Assembly: GCA_958298945.1 (NCBI GenBank) | Contig: OY282606.1 | Location: 59,223,920 to 59,287,919 of the forward strand | Length of the DNA stretch: 64,000 nucleotides | Source of the DNA: Atherix ibis | Taxonomy: Eukaryota; Arthropoda; Insecta; Diptera; Athericidae | Direction of reading: 5' to 3' | Part shown: piece by piece, positions 9,870-19,260 of the stretch | Layout: every line of letters starts with the position of its first letter | How positions within the stretch are numbered: position 1 is the first letter of the stretch | The notes under the pieces: generated by a model | The model's database searches: none | Told to the model about the DNA's origin: nothing | What the model saw: the letters and a program-made list of their open reading frames with translations, nothing else | Translations under genes and position numbers: made by a program

Positions 9870-10440
9870 CAAATAAAAGATATGTGTATTTTATGCATGC
9901 AGAAAAACAATTATAAAAAAAGGGGCGGGCATATATGTGTATGTTTAAACAATGACGTTGTAAACTTGAAATGATATTATCGAACCGAACTTTCTGTTAG
10001 ACCTAATATAATGAAGAGTAATTTAATGATGATGCAGTTCTCTGATAGTTATTATTTCTAAGATGTTAATACTTTTTATTTTATTTTTGAAAGTAACCAT
10101 TATTATATACTTAAACAATGCGTAATAGTAATCCAAATATTTTATGGAAATAATCGTCTGCCAGAAATACATTTCGTTTGGTCAACAAAACTGGCTATCT
10201 GAGAAAATAACATGCCGTTTTATGTAGATATTTGAAGGGTCTGGGGCGGTATTGATGCTGTGTATAAAGTGTGGCACAGCTCCAAACAACATCAATTCGT
10301 CGTTGAGCACACTTTTTGGATCTTTGCTGCAGCACCACGCCGCGAAATTTAAGAAAAGACATATTGTCTTTATAATCGCCTAAAAATCTGACACTGAAGC
10401 CTGGAAACCATTTGCGGTGCATTATATTAACCAATTACAT
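9870..10440. other. Mostly AT-rich spacer
   Basis: No recognised gene. An 79-codon minus-strand frame at 10195-10434 has no recognisable motif. Because a DD41D-type transposase scrap follows on the plus strand at 10455, part of this stretch may be its decayed N-terminal half, but I cannot show it. Confidence 0.35.
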
Positions 10441-10454
10441 GCTCAAACAGGGAG

Positions 10455-10790
10455 TTGATGATGGTTTTTCAAAATAAATCATCCTGAGTAGTGAGGCACA
10501 TTTTCATCTAAAAGGGTACGTTAATGTGTAAAGCACGCATTTGAGGTACTGAAAATCCATATGTCATTCAAAAACAATCTACATATATTTGCCTACAACG
10601 AGTCACTGTTTGGTACGAGTTTTTGGGTGGTAAAGTTTTTTAACCGTATTTCTTCGAAAACGATACCGGTAACGCTGTAAGACAAAAATCATAGGCGTTA
10701 TAAATGGGATACAACCCCAACTATGTCAAAAACTTAGAAGCATTCTCTTTTGCCGAAGAAGTCAGATGAGCATGTGTCATATTTTGTGCT
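10455..10790 (+). pseudogene. DD41D-like mariner transposase fragment
   Basis: In shifting frames the plus strand gives LSSEAHFHLKGYVN (compare FSDEAHFHL.GYVN around the first catalytic Asp), GTENPYVI in part, RVTVWYEF, PYFFENDTGNAV and NYVKNLEAF. The order matches the central catalytic part of DD41D/IS630-type transposases. The catalytic Asp position reads Ser. No TIRs were found. It is an old, inactive remnant. Confidence 0.6.
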
Positions 10791-10799
10791 TCATACATA

Positions 10800-11250
10800 A
10801 ATGCCATTGCCTAAAATATATGATAAACTAAAAAATATCATTTCGAAAAATTTTCGTATTTTATTTAAAAAAGAAAATTTGCGAGGTTATTGAATTATTG
10901 AAATGTATTGTCGAAGACATTTTTTAAATTTTCTACTGTATCACTAAAAGGGATTGCAATTATATTATAATCATGAATATGTGTAAATGATTTAATTTGC
11001 TCAATTTATTACCTACAAGAAATAGAAAACTTTCAACATTAAGATATTGCATTACATTTATTGTACTATTTTGATTATCATATTTTTTAGTGAGCTCGCG
11101 AACATACGAGTAAATTTAAATTATTTGAATTTAGTTTAGAATGTTCTAGTTTTAAATTTAGTTTAGGAAGTATTTTTTAACTAAAAAATTGAATTATGTA
11201 TATATTACTTAATAGAAAAAAACACAATAATTAATGAAGTATTTTAAATT
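10800..11250. other. AT-rich DNA downstream of the acidic peptide gene
   Basis: No ORF or repeat of note. It would hold the 3' flank of the gene at 11292-11619 (minus). Confidence 0.4.
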
Positions 11251-11252
11251 TT

Positions 11253-11258
11253 TTTATT
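11253..11258 (-). promoter_or_regulatory. Poly(A) signal of the acidic peptide gene
   Basis: AATAAA on minus, 34 bp after the stop codon at 11292. Confidence 0.5.
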
Positions 11259-11291
11259 AGTATAGTATAAAGGAGTTCTACGACTGCATGC

Positions 11292-11619
11292 TTAAATGTG
11301 AGTTTTTTTAATATTTTTTTTATAAATTATATCAGACTGATCCTCATCTGAATCTTGATTTAGGTAGTCCTCGTCAATTTCACCTTCTTCCATCTCACCA
11401 CTTTTTGATGCATTTTCATCATAGTTTTCCTGTTATATATGTAAGAGGAAAGTATTTTAACATTGTAATTAAATTGATGAAAGTATTTGTTGTTAATATA
11501 AAATAGAATAATAATTAAAAATATTAATGTATATTTTGTACATCGTCTTCTGCTTCCGTTATAATAGCTTGTGAATATAAAAACACAACAAAAAATAATA
11601 CATATAATTTTAAATTCAT
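11292..11619 (-). CDS. Small acidic secreted peptide, two exons
   Basis: Exon 1 (11619-11542) reads MNLKLYVLFFVVFLYSQAII then TEAEDD. It has a hydrophobic signal-peptide core at residues 4-16 with a likely cut near residues 18-23. Intron 11541-11430 (112 bp, phase 0) has donor GTACAA (weak) and acceptor ATATATAACAG (good). Exon 2 (11429-11292) encodes 45 residues rich in Glu and Asp (ENYDENAS..., EEGEIDEDY, DSDEDQSD), a short basic end KKNIKKTHI and a stop. The total is 71 residues. No cysteines and no known domain, so function is unknown; abundant small secreted peptides of this kind are often from glands or the reproductive tract. If unspliced, exon 1 would stop after 30 codons. A TATA box and an AATAAA frame the gene. 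It resembles the 54796-55072 gene in design but not in mature sequence. Confidence 0.55.
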
Positions 11620-11670
11620 TTCTAGAATGCTCTTTCAAGTTAACAAAAATGATTATATTCATTGATTCAA

Positions 11671-11681
11671 GTATTTATATA
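11671..11681 (-). promoter_or_regulatory. TATA box of the acidic peptide gene
   Basis: TATATAAATAC on minus, 62 bp before the ATG. A start site about 30 bp downstream would fall near 11650, after the upstream ATG at 11662, so the ATG at 11619 would be the first in the mRNA. Confidence 0.5.
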
Positions 11682-11689
11682 ATAATATT

Positions 11690-13250
11690 TTTACGGTATT
11701 AAATTCGCATGAATCGTATCAAATGTCACTTAATACTTTATTTCGCGGTATAATTCAAGATTTTTCATATTAACTTTAAGTAGCAAGTGGCTACGACTTG
11801 TATTGTATTTGAAGTTATTATTTGGAACGAAACTTTATTTTCTTATTTAAAAAGGTTGAATATTTTAATTAAAGATTTATTCAAAATATAATAAAAAAGT
11901 TTTATTGTTATTGGTAGATATTTAAAGAGTATTAAAAAAAATTTGAAATCAATTTTTGTAGCTTATTTAAGCTGAAAGCTAATTTATTTCAATTTGAAAA
12001 CAATTATTATTGCCGACGTAAAATTGGAAAGTTTGTATTAGTGTAAAATTTTGATATGAAGTATTTTGATATATTCCGCGTCATGCTTATACATAGGTAG
12101 AATAGTTTTTGAATAATTATTTACTGTATACATACAGCATGCATTGTATGTTCTCGTATACGTATGTATAGATTCATAGAACTATACTCAAACAGTAACT
12201 TTTTTTAAAAATGTTAGTCAGCGATAAGATATTAAAAATACAATATTCTAATTATAAAATTGATAAAAAGTTATCTAATTAAAGTTGTATACCAAAATAT
12301 TATACATACAACATATGTTTATAAAAAACATTGAAAAGTATATAATTATGTATCAGGATATTATGTGATATTTGGATTAGTAATATTTTTTTTATTAAAA
12401 AATTCAAAAAAAAAGTATTCAATCACTATCATTATAAACTATATATTATGTAGCTACATAATATTTAAGTAAAATGATACATAAATAAACATGTGTTCAA
12501 GCAAATTTCAAAATAAATGAAATTTATGAAATTATGTATTTTGAGATCTTAGTAAATGTTATTGATTTATGCTGACAATGGGACTGGAAGTCAGTAAGCT
12601 TGATTTTATTGCATATAATAAAGAGATCACGAGAACTATTATAAATTAGTACTTTACAATGAAAAGAAATTACCTTAAAGATGCGCTATTTTTCAAGACA
12701 AAAAGACCAATATGCTGACACAGTATATTATTATATTAAAAATTTGAAAAATTTAATTTTTGCTTCTGCTCGATATCCAAGGCAACAAGGGATAAGCATA
12801 GAGAAGGAAATTATTAGCATAATTTTTGATAGCCAATAAAGTGCTTATGAATTAGTCTAATATATTTTAGATAAAACTTTTTGTCAGAAAATAAAGATTG
12901 ATTGTGCGTTTTTATACGAGTTTAAGAAGAAGACAATATGTATATTTAGAATGATTCAAACGTTTATTATAAAACAAATTCTTAGACCAAGATTACGATA
13001 GTTTAGTTATTTACGAAAATAAGTTTGATAAGGTTTGGAACGAGTTACTAGTGAGAGATAAGGTATACTCTATTTTCATCATCTCTTGTTACTAGTAAGG
13101 ATGTCAGAAATACGAGTATGTTGACTTATAAAATTATACTAGTAATTTTATACAAATTTCGAATGTATCAAACTGCGAGTATTTACATATCTATACTGAA
13201 TCTTAGTTTGTTTCGTGGAGGTTGGAATTGTCAGCATTACTGGATAGTCT
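11690..13250. other. AT-rich DNA, nothing recognised
   Basis: Long low-complexity AT-rich run with no ORF above 60 codons, no paired repeat ends and no splice-promoter combination I could support on either strand. Confidence 0.45.
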
Positions 13251-13252
13251 AC

Positions 13253-13327
13253 GTCGCCAGTTCATCAACTGCCTCATTGCCGAGGATAGCAGCATGACCT
13301 AGAACCAAATTCAACTCCACATTATTA
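13253..13327 (-). pseudogene. RNase H scrap of a non-LTR retrotransposon
   Basis: On minus, NVELNLVLGHAAILGNEAVD followed by ELA matches the C-terminal RNase H motif (V.WVPGH.GI.GNE.AD.LA) of Jockey/I/R1-type retrotransposons. Trp-Val-Pro has decayed. Only about 25 codons are recognisable, and the rest of the element was not found nearby on this strand. Confidence 0.6.
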
Positions 13328-13329
13328 TT

Positions 13330-14495
13330 GTTTTATATCTAGTTTTATATTCAATTGAGAACTGGGTTAGCTGATAGAGTATGAAAGACCTATAAGGCTC
13401 TAAAGCTATAGCTAAAAATTAAAGTGTATTCATATTTCGGGAAGCAAAATGACGTTTCAACTATCTTCCTTATTGCATTCAGGTCTAAATAGAAGAAGAT
13501 GAAATAACTTCTATTTAACAAAAGTTTCACATTTTAGTGCACAATGTTTAACGCCAATAAGCTGAATGACTGGAAGATATGATGTGTACAATCACCGACT
13601 CCTGGAATAATTCCCTATGGATAGATTAATTGAAATTTACTTTTTTAGTGGAAATACTGAACTACAGTTTGTAGTGTACATTGAACAGGGAACCTTAGAA
13701 GTTTATATAAATGATAAATAATTACTTTTAAATTCTAAGATCACTAAGGAAATAGCAGATAAATTTCTTTTTGGGTAAGTGGTGGAAATTATTTATTTTG
13801 AAAGATAGTGAAAAGGTTTATAAAGGAACAATTAATTTTATAAAGCTTATTATTCTGGAACTTATAGATATAAATTAAATCGAAACCGATCAGATTCGAT
13901 AAAGATATAGCGCACCAACATAGCCATGCTGGTATTCTGTTAAAAGAATATTTTTATTACTATTGAATAATTGAAGAAGTTGACTTTTCTATTGCAAAAT
14001 GTTGAAGGAGGTTCATTTATAATATCGCCTGCCAGACATATTGCCATTGAAAGATTTCAAAATAATATGAATTCTTTAATCGATGTTAACTGGTTCAAGG
14101 TATGTATAAAATAAGATGAGCTTAGTGACAGATTGCTTGTCTCTACAAAATTTATTTGAACTTATTCAAAATTAAATGTAAGGGAAAATTGATGTTGGTT
14201 CAGTTATTATTTCACGTTATTACTTTTCAAAATTAAAAATATTGGAATGAAATTGCTTTGAATTATTACAGATATGAACTAGACAAGACCATATTTATCG
14301 CATAATAGACGAGTAGACATAGTACTCATAACTAAAACAAATTATACATCCAGATTCGAGATCATATTACATGCATATTCTCGTAGGATACTCAGAAAAT
14401 CTTGCACATGGAAAAACTATCATTATTATTATTTTATTCCTTCCGTTCTACGTTACCTTAAGCTATTTCACTTCTGCATTCAATATTGCATCAAT
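13330..14495. other. AT-rich DNA, nothing recognised
   Basis: No convincing coding signal. Open stretches are short and without motifs. It may be the decayed 5' part of the Jockey-like element that becomes recognisable at 14500. Confidence 0.35.
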
Positions 14496-14499
14496 TTAC

Positions 14500-14755
14500 A
14501 GTCCTTCCAAAAACCCATGAGCTTTAATGATTTTTCAACCTACTTCCAAGCATTCGGTGCCTTTTAATTTATATTGCAAATTATCCATAGTGGAGGTACC
14601 ATGTATCTAATCCACGTAGCAAAATTTTTAAAGAATTGCTTTGCTACTCCTCGTTGAAGATTGCACCATCTACTCCTACTTATTGGCAGACATCTTCCAG
14701 TAAACTTACCAACATTCAAGACTGTTTCATTACAACATTACTTAGATCCTGAAGA
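14500..14755 (+). pseudogene. Endonuclease domain scrap (Jockey type)
   Basis: Across frames the plus strand reads SFNDFSTYFQAFG, HSGG (from IVGGDFN) and APSTPTYWQTSSSKLTNI followed by QDCFIT. The last block matches the end of apurinic-type endonucleases in Jockey elements (PTYWPT...KLPDILDFFI). Frameshifts and stops are frequent. The domain would nick target DNA to prime reverse transcription. Confidence 0.7.
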
Positions 14756-14759
14756 ATTT

Positions 14760-15250
14760 ATATTAATACACTTTTAGTTCAATACTCCGTCCATAGACAT
14801 GTTCTTAAAGTTTTAAAATTTTAGAAATAAATTGACTGGAATCTTTTTACATAAATGGTAATATTAACATAAAACTAAAGCTAAAAACACATCAGGAAGT
14901 AGATGGTACATTTCACCATTACAATAGTTCACCCAAATAAAATTAGGCATATTATCGCACAGAAGCGAACAGTGCGAGCACGCGGCTATGAACGCAATGT
15001 TTAGTGACTAACGCGAACTGAATAAATTCTAACATCTACATAATAAAATAGCAGCGCACAAATCATAGACTTTCGGAAGTTATACAGCCCCTTTAATGAG
15101 AGACAAAAAATTTTGGCTGAGCTATTTCTATCCTATAAAAGAACACCTCATCCTATGCAGAAGCTATATGAATTATAGACTAAAGTAAACAGTAACTGAG
15201 CAGACATTTTTACAGAATATATTCATTCAAATTCACCCTGTATAATAATA
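14760..15250. other. Probable decayed middle of the Jockey-like element
   Basis: No firm motif. Position between endonuclease and RT blocks suggests it is the linker of ORF2, now unreadable. AT content is a little lower than in the surrounding empty stretches. Confidence 0.3.
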
Positions 15251-15252
15251 TA

Positions 15253-16114
15253 CGAGATCTGTTCAAAAAATATCACGAATTTTGTGTTTTTTCAAAAATT
15301 ATTTATTTATTCTTGAATACACTTGTGCCAACGTTTTTTCCAATCCTCGAAGCACTTCAAAAAATCATTTTTTGTGATCTTGTTCAGCTCCTCCTTCGAT
15401 GCCGTCTTTATCTCCTCAATCGTAGCGTAGCGTCGTACTTTCATGGGGATCTTCAGTTCCGGTAACAAGAAAAAGTCACAGGGGGCCAGATCTGGGGAAT
15501 ACGGTGGCTGCAGCATTATTAGTGTATTGTCTTTAGCCAAAAATGACAAAAGCCAATTTTTGTTCTTCCACAAATCCGGGCGTTTCTAATAGATTGCTTC
15601 ACGCAACTTGCGCATAACTTGCAGGTAATATTCCTTATTGACCGTTCTATCCTGTGGCAAGAACTTATGAAGCACCACGCCCCTGCAATCGAAGAAAACT
15701 AAGCAAAACCTTCACATTCGACCGAACTTGGCGCTCTTTTTTCATTCTTGGCTCGTGCGGCAGCTTCCATTGGGATGATTGAATTTTGCTTTCCACGTCA
15801 TAATAATAAACCCATGATTCGTTACCAGTTATGACCCTCTGGAGCAAGTTTGGGTCATCGCGAACAGAGTCAAACAGGTCCTTGGCAATGATAATGCGAT
15901 ACTGTTTTTGCTCGAAATTTAGCAAAAATCGAAGACGAGCCAAAACGCGTGCAAGCAAAGCAGCTGTCAAGAATTAACTGAACATTCAAAATGGCCGAAC
16001 TTGTCGGGATAAGTGAGAGACATGAGTACCAACATTACGCCACAAAAAATCGAAAATCAAATATACGTTACCCGCGGAAATTCAAAATTCGCGATACTTT
16101 TTGAACAGACCTCA
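15253..16114 (-). mobile_element. Deleted mariner, copy 2
   Basis: TA-flanked ends: left CGAGATCTGTTCAAAAAATA at 15253 and right ending GAACAGACCTCA at 16114, then TATA. It is 0.86 kb long, about 0.2 kb shorter than copy 1 because most of the N-terminal coding region is gone. Leader and TIRs match copy 1. Confidence 0.9.
15307..15970 (-). pseudogene. Mariner transposase remnant, copy 2
   Basis: The frame 15665-15970 runs from a short N-terminal scrap into NFEQKQYRIIIA, then ITGNESWVYYYD, where the first catalytic Asp is Asn, and on to NVKVLLS before a frameshift. The frame 15307-15573 carries LWKNKNWLLSFLAK and PPYSPDLAPCDFFLLP with the third Asp. The HHDNAPAH block with the second Asp is deleted at exactly the same bases as in copy 1. 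The helix-turn-helix region is almost wholly missing. Inactive; it could only have moved with a transposase supplied by another copy. Confidence 0.9.
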
Positions 16115-16750
16115 TATATCATTCATTGATTTTATATATAAAATAGTTTTTATTTAAAGTATATTTTGGTAAATCTTCAGAAAATGACATAAATTCTTTA
16201 GAAATATTATAAAGTGGATATATTAACCCAAAATTCGATTATTTTTAGATGGTCATTTATTTATTCATATTCAATATTTTGCAATGCCTATATTTATTTG
16301 AAAATTTGATCAATCTTCCTTCGCATAATATCAAGTTATTTTTGCGTAAAAGCTGGTAAAATGGATAATAGGTGAACAGTTAATGTATAACAAATGATAA
16401 AAGAACATGTTCTTATAGAACACCAGAACGTGATGTCTTGACATTTGGCAAGGAAAACATATTGTTAGAGATTGGGTAAATTTTCAGTGATATCGAAACT
16501 GTATGTAAATAATGTTTTCAAAGCATATTCAATATGTTATTTACAATAAATTTATGTTTTATGTATTTTCAATTTTCAATATGCTCACATAGGAAAGAAA
16601 AAAAAAAGTTTTCAACGATATTTTTTATAAATATAAAATTTTTGGAGAAAATTTTTTTTTTGCAAGCAGCCCTCTTTATATTAAACAAATTCGAAAAATA
16701 TATTTAATTTAGCACCGCAACCGTTCTTGAAATAATACACGGTGAATGAA
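16115..16750. other. AT-rich DNA between mariner pieces
   Basis: No coding or repeat signal recognised. Probably a decayed part of the Jockey-like host element or unrelated filler. Confidence 0.35.
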
Positions 16751-16752
16751 TA

Positions 16753-16868
16753 GGGAACTTGTAGGCATAAGTGAGAGACATGAGTACCAACATAAACCCA
16801 CAAAAAATCGAAAATCGAATGTACGGAACCCGCTTTAAAAATTCGCGATACTTTTGAACAGACCTCGT
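16753..16868 (-). mobile_element. Mariner end scrap, copy 3
   Basis: The right end and 5' leader of the same mariner family as at 4271 and 15253: GAACTTGTAGGCATAAGTGA, AGAGACATGAGTACCAACAT, AAAAAATCGAAAATCGAAT, and the TIR ending GAACAGACCTCG then TATA. Only about 115 bp survive, with no coding part. Confidence 0.85.
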
Positions 16869-17094
16869 ATATTAATAAAATATACCGTGTTAGTAAAAAC
16901 AAAGACCTTGTTACACCTTTAGCATTGTCTCCACCTTCTAAATATTTTATTTCTTAAATTTTAAATATCTTTCAAAAGCTTCCTAATAAATGAAGGACAT
17001 GAGTAAAAACCGATTATATTATTTATGACGATATATAATTTCATTCCTTCTTATTCCCTGGAAGCACATTTTAATAGGAATGATTCCAAAACTT

Positions 17095-17390
17095 AATACC
17101 CAATCTTTCTATAGACCTATAGACTAATTCCAATCCTCCGCAAAGTTTTTGAGAAGATGACATCGTCTAGGCTATATCCTACACTCAACCGTAAATATGT
17201 CATTCTCAGGCACCCGTTAGGATTCCAATTAAAAAACTCCACAGAGGAGTTGACTTCATTACTTGTGCTCTCGAGATGAACATTATTGCCTGGGTGTATT
17301 TTTAGACATTTGTAACGCATTCCATAGAGTTTGGCACTCACGTTTAGATTAGAAACTCAACAAACTCTTACCATTACCTAATATCTCATA
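17095..17390 (+). pseudogene. Reverse transcriptase, first half (Jockey type)
   Basis: FYRPI (from SYRPISLLP), PILRKVFEKMTSSRLYPTLN, then HPLGFQLKNSTEELTSLL, and after a stop LGVFLDICNAFHRVWHSRL, ending KLNKLLPLPNISY at the RTE insertion point. These are RT motifs 1 to 3 (R.I..L....K..E, FR..HST...L, .FLDI..AFD.VWH). Three frame changes and stops mark it as dead. The C-terminal half resumes at 18141. Confidence 0.8.
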
Positions 17391-17422
17391 TATATTATGA
17401 GATATTAGGTAATGGTAAGAGT
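17364..17422. repeat. Perfect 27-bp inverted repeat at RTE insertion 5' end
   Basis: Left arm 17364-17390, from ACTCTTACC to ATATCTCATA, is genuine host sequence because it continues the RT reading frame. Right arm 17396-17422 is its exact reverse complement, inside the inserted element. The loop is TATAT. The arm includes the target duplication plus 16 further bases upstream. Confidence 0.9.
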
Positions 17423-17439
17423 TGTTACGCAGGTAGGTA

Positions 17440-17456
17440 GCGGGTTCGATTCCCGC
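17440..17456 (+). promoter_or_regulatory. tRNA-like T-arm / Pol III B box
   Basis: GCGGGTTCGATTCCCGC forms a perfect 5-bp stem with the 7-nt loop TTCGATT, identical in form to a tRNA T-arm, and includes a B-box core (GGTTCGATTCC). It lies near the 5' end of the RTE insertion. No matching A box or full cloverleaf was found, so a working Pol III promoter is uncertain. Confidence 0.5.
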
Positions 17457-17593
17457 TGCCGCCATCTTGGCATTGGTGCCGGGGTGAGAGGCCGACTACA
17501 AGCCTTACATATGTAGTCCGTAGGGTCCCCCAACGTCACTGGGGGTTGCTTCGCTGACCTGATAAGCCGCAAGCCATAAAAAAACATCTTATC

Positions 17594-18026
17594 ATGAAAC
17601 AGCACAAGAGTAATCATCCGGACAATACCTCAGGCAAAACGACATTTGGCTTTCACCGAACAACTCGAATGGGTACCTGGAACGTGCGGACTCTCTCCCA
17701 AACTTCTCGTCTGGCGCAAGCTACTTCCGAAATGCGACGCTACAATCTCGACATACTGGGAATCTCCGAAACAAGGTGGAAACATCAAGGAATCCTCGCA
17801 ACGCAGACGGGTGAACACTTCATCTACAGCGGCAACGACAGTGGACACCACTGTGGAGTCGGATTAATCCTATCAGCCAACGCAAAGAGATCTCTCATGG
17901 GCTACAAACCGGTCTCCGACCGCCTTCTGACAGCCAAGTTCCGAAACATCACCATCGTGCAATGCTATGCCCCAACTGAAGTAGAGGATGACGCCAATAA
18001 AGAAGTCTTCTACCACCAATTAGAGA
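17594..18026 (+). CDS. RTE endonuclease fragment
   Basis: Open frame from ATG at 17594. From residue 25 it reads RMGTWNVRTLSQTSRLAQAT, then MRRYNLDILGISETRW, HCGVGLILS and TIVQCYAPTEVED, then FYHQLE. These are the first motifs of the apurinic-type endonuclease of RTE-clade elements (WNVRT...ILGI.E.RW...VIQCYAPT). The frame then passes into the unrelated 3' tail. About 140 of 230 endonuclease residues remain; the catalytic GDFN and SDH parts and all of RT are gone. Codon use is GC-rich compared with the host DNA, and there is no stop in the part kept, so the copy is young. Confidence 0.85.
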
Positions 18027-18140
18027 CGTGTATTCTCTGTGCCGCTATATGCTCCATAGGAGCGACTGTGTCTCATGACTATGTGTATATAATGTATAAT
18101 GTAGAAATGAAACCTGTCAAATAAAAAAAAAAAAAAAAAT

Positions 18141-18640
18141 ATCTCATACTAAAATCCTATACATATAATCGATTTTTTCATGTAAAAGAAGGTACTGAAA
18201 TATCATTGATTCATATCCTATAAAACATTTACACACACGTTATCCTAACATCATTTCTGCTTCCTATGCACATAATACTAGTTGTTTTTCTGCTCACAAT
18301 GATCCTGAAACTACATCCAATATTTTTCAATGCCAAAAGGAGACTGAAGGTGAAAAATTTGATTATCCTACATTTCTCTTCATCGTGAACCATGTTCTTC
18401 CAAATTCTTCAATGGAAACATCATTTCGCAAAACTGTAAAGTGCGATATGCTGGACCAAAGACTAAATAAAAAGCTCGTATACCTGATAGAAAAAACGCA
18501 AATTATTGCGATTCCAAATACTTCCGAAAATTGTCAATGCTCTTTTGTGTGTAATTCTATAATCCACTTTGATCTTAATATTCGTTATGTAAATGATCTT
18601 GTAGTATCTTGTTATAAAAAGTTTTATTACGTCTAGAAAC
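18141..18640 (+). pseudogene. Reverse transcriptase, second half (Jockey type)
   Basis: Directly after the RTE insertion the frame resumes: YNRFFHVKEGTEISLIHIL (compare L..R.F.VK.G...SS...I..GVPQGS). Then SASYAHNTSCFSAHNDPETT covers the YADD motif, decayed to YAHN. From 18385, an 83-codon frame covers the thumb region. The GVPQGS motif itself is not readable. Dead, old copy. Confidence 0.7.
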
Positions 18641-18644
18641 CTAC

Positions 18645-19055
18645 TATAATCAGCTTATTAAAAACATACACAATACGCAGTGCTGCCTCACTGTTCAATT
18701 AAATATTTTAAATTTAAAAAACAATAAAATATTTTTTTATAAAGAAGCGTCACTGGAAGCTTACACTTATGTTACTTATTATATTTTCATGGTTAATGTA
18801 AGTCCATATTGTCAAAAAATCTTGTATGGTAGGTCTAAATAAAATAAAAAATTAAAAGTCGGCAATAGATTAGCGTTCTGGTAATCCAACATTTTAATAA
18901 CTTCTCTTTTTTTTTGATTGCCGAGTGAATCCTCTGTCTTTGTGTTAAGAATTAGGTGCTAAAGATTTAAAAAAAAACGGGGATTGTTGTTGATAGAAAG
19001 GTGATTTCAAGTAAATTATTCAGACAGTTATAGGTATTAATAGTATTTTATAATT
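18645..19055. other. AT-rich DNA, nothing recognised
   Basis: No ORF or repeat supported. It may include the decayed 3' end of the Jockey-like element. Confidence 0.4.
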
Positions 19056-19060
19056 GGGAT

Positions 19061-19070
19061 TATATAAATA
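19061..19070 (+). promoter_or_regulatory. TATA-like box
   Basis: TATATAAATA, the same form as those before the two secreted-peptide genes. It is 60 bp before the ATG at 19121 and 27 bp before the ATG at 19088. Confidence 0.3.
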
Positions 19071-19087
19071 ATTATATTGGTTTTTGA

Positions 19088-19183
19088 ATGGTTGTTGCTT
19101 TTGTAAGAGTTATTATTAAAATGGCTTCTACTGTGATTGGTGTGGTCACTGTTGTTATTTTCATTATCATTTCAGTTAACTAA
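19088..19183 (+). CDS. Possible hydrophobic micropeptide or orphan signal exon
   Basis: A 31-codon frame, MVVAFVRVIIKMASTVIGVV and then TVVIFIIISVN, follows a TATATAAATA box. With a start site about 30 bp after the box, the second Met (19121) would be used, giving 20 residues that are almost all hydrophobic. This looks like a membrane segment or signal peptide. No good donor follows and no second exon was found; a mariner sits 78 bp downstream and may have cut the gene. It may equally be chance. Confidence 0.2.
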   Translation: MVVAFVRVIIKMASTVIGVVTVVIFIIISVN

Positions 19184-19260
19184 TTCCTTCTCTTATATTT
19201 GAAGAAACTGCATAAATGGATAAAAGACACTTGATATCCCCCCCCCTTTTATCCCATATA

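Larger units (their letters stand above)
17391..18139 (+). mobile_element. Internally deleted RTE-type retrotransposon (749 bp)
   Basis: Flanked by an 11-bp duplication AATATCTCATA (17380-17390 and 18138-18148, the last bases shared with the tail). It ends in 17 A. The 5' part is GC-richer and holds an endonuclease N-terminus; near 18026 it jumps to a short 3' end without reverse transcriptase. Such deleted copies are mobilised by full elements. The first 32 bp are an inverted copy of host DNA, so the true element 5' end is at about 17423. Confidence 0.8.
14500..18640 (+). mobile_element. Old Jockey-like retrotransposon with three later insertions
   Basis: Endonuclease scrap (14500-14755), reverse-transcriptase fingers (17095-17390) and palm/thumb (18141-18640) lie in the correct order and strand. 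They are split by a deleted mariner (15253-16114), a mariner scrap (16753-16868) and a deleted RTE element (17391-18139). Once the RTE insertion is removed, the RT reading continues with no gap. That the endonuclease belongs to the same copy is inferred from order and spacing. Confidence 0.6.

Noticed and set aside
10195..10434. 79-codon minus-strand ORF
   Set aside because: No motif, no promoter, and the neighbouring plus strand holds a transposase remnant.
17440..17456. tRNA gene
   Set aside because: Only the T-arm is present; no acceptor, anticodon or D-arm pairs could be built around it.
17405..17617. 70-codon minus-strand ORF across the RTE 5' end
   Set aside because: Antisense to the RTE leader; known only as a shadow of GC-richer sequence.
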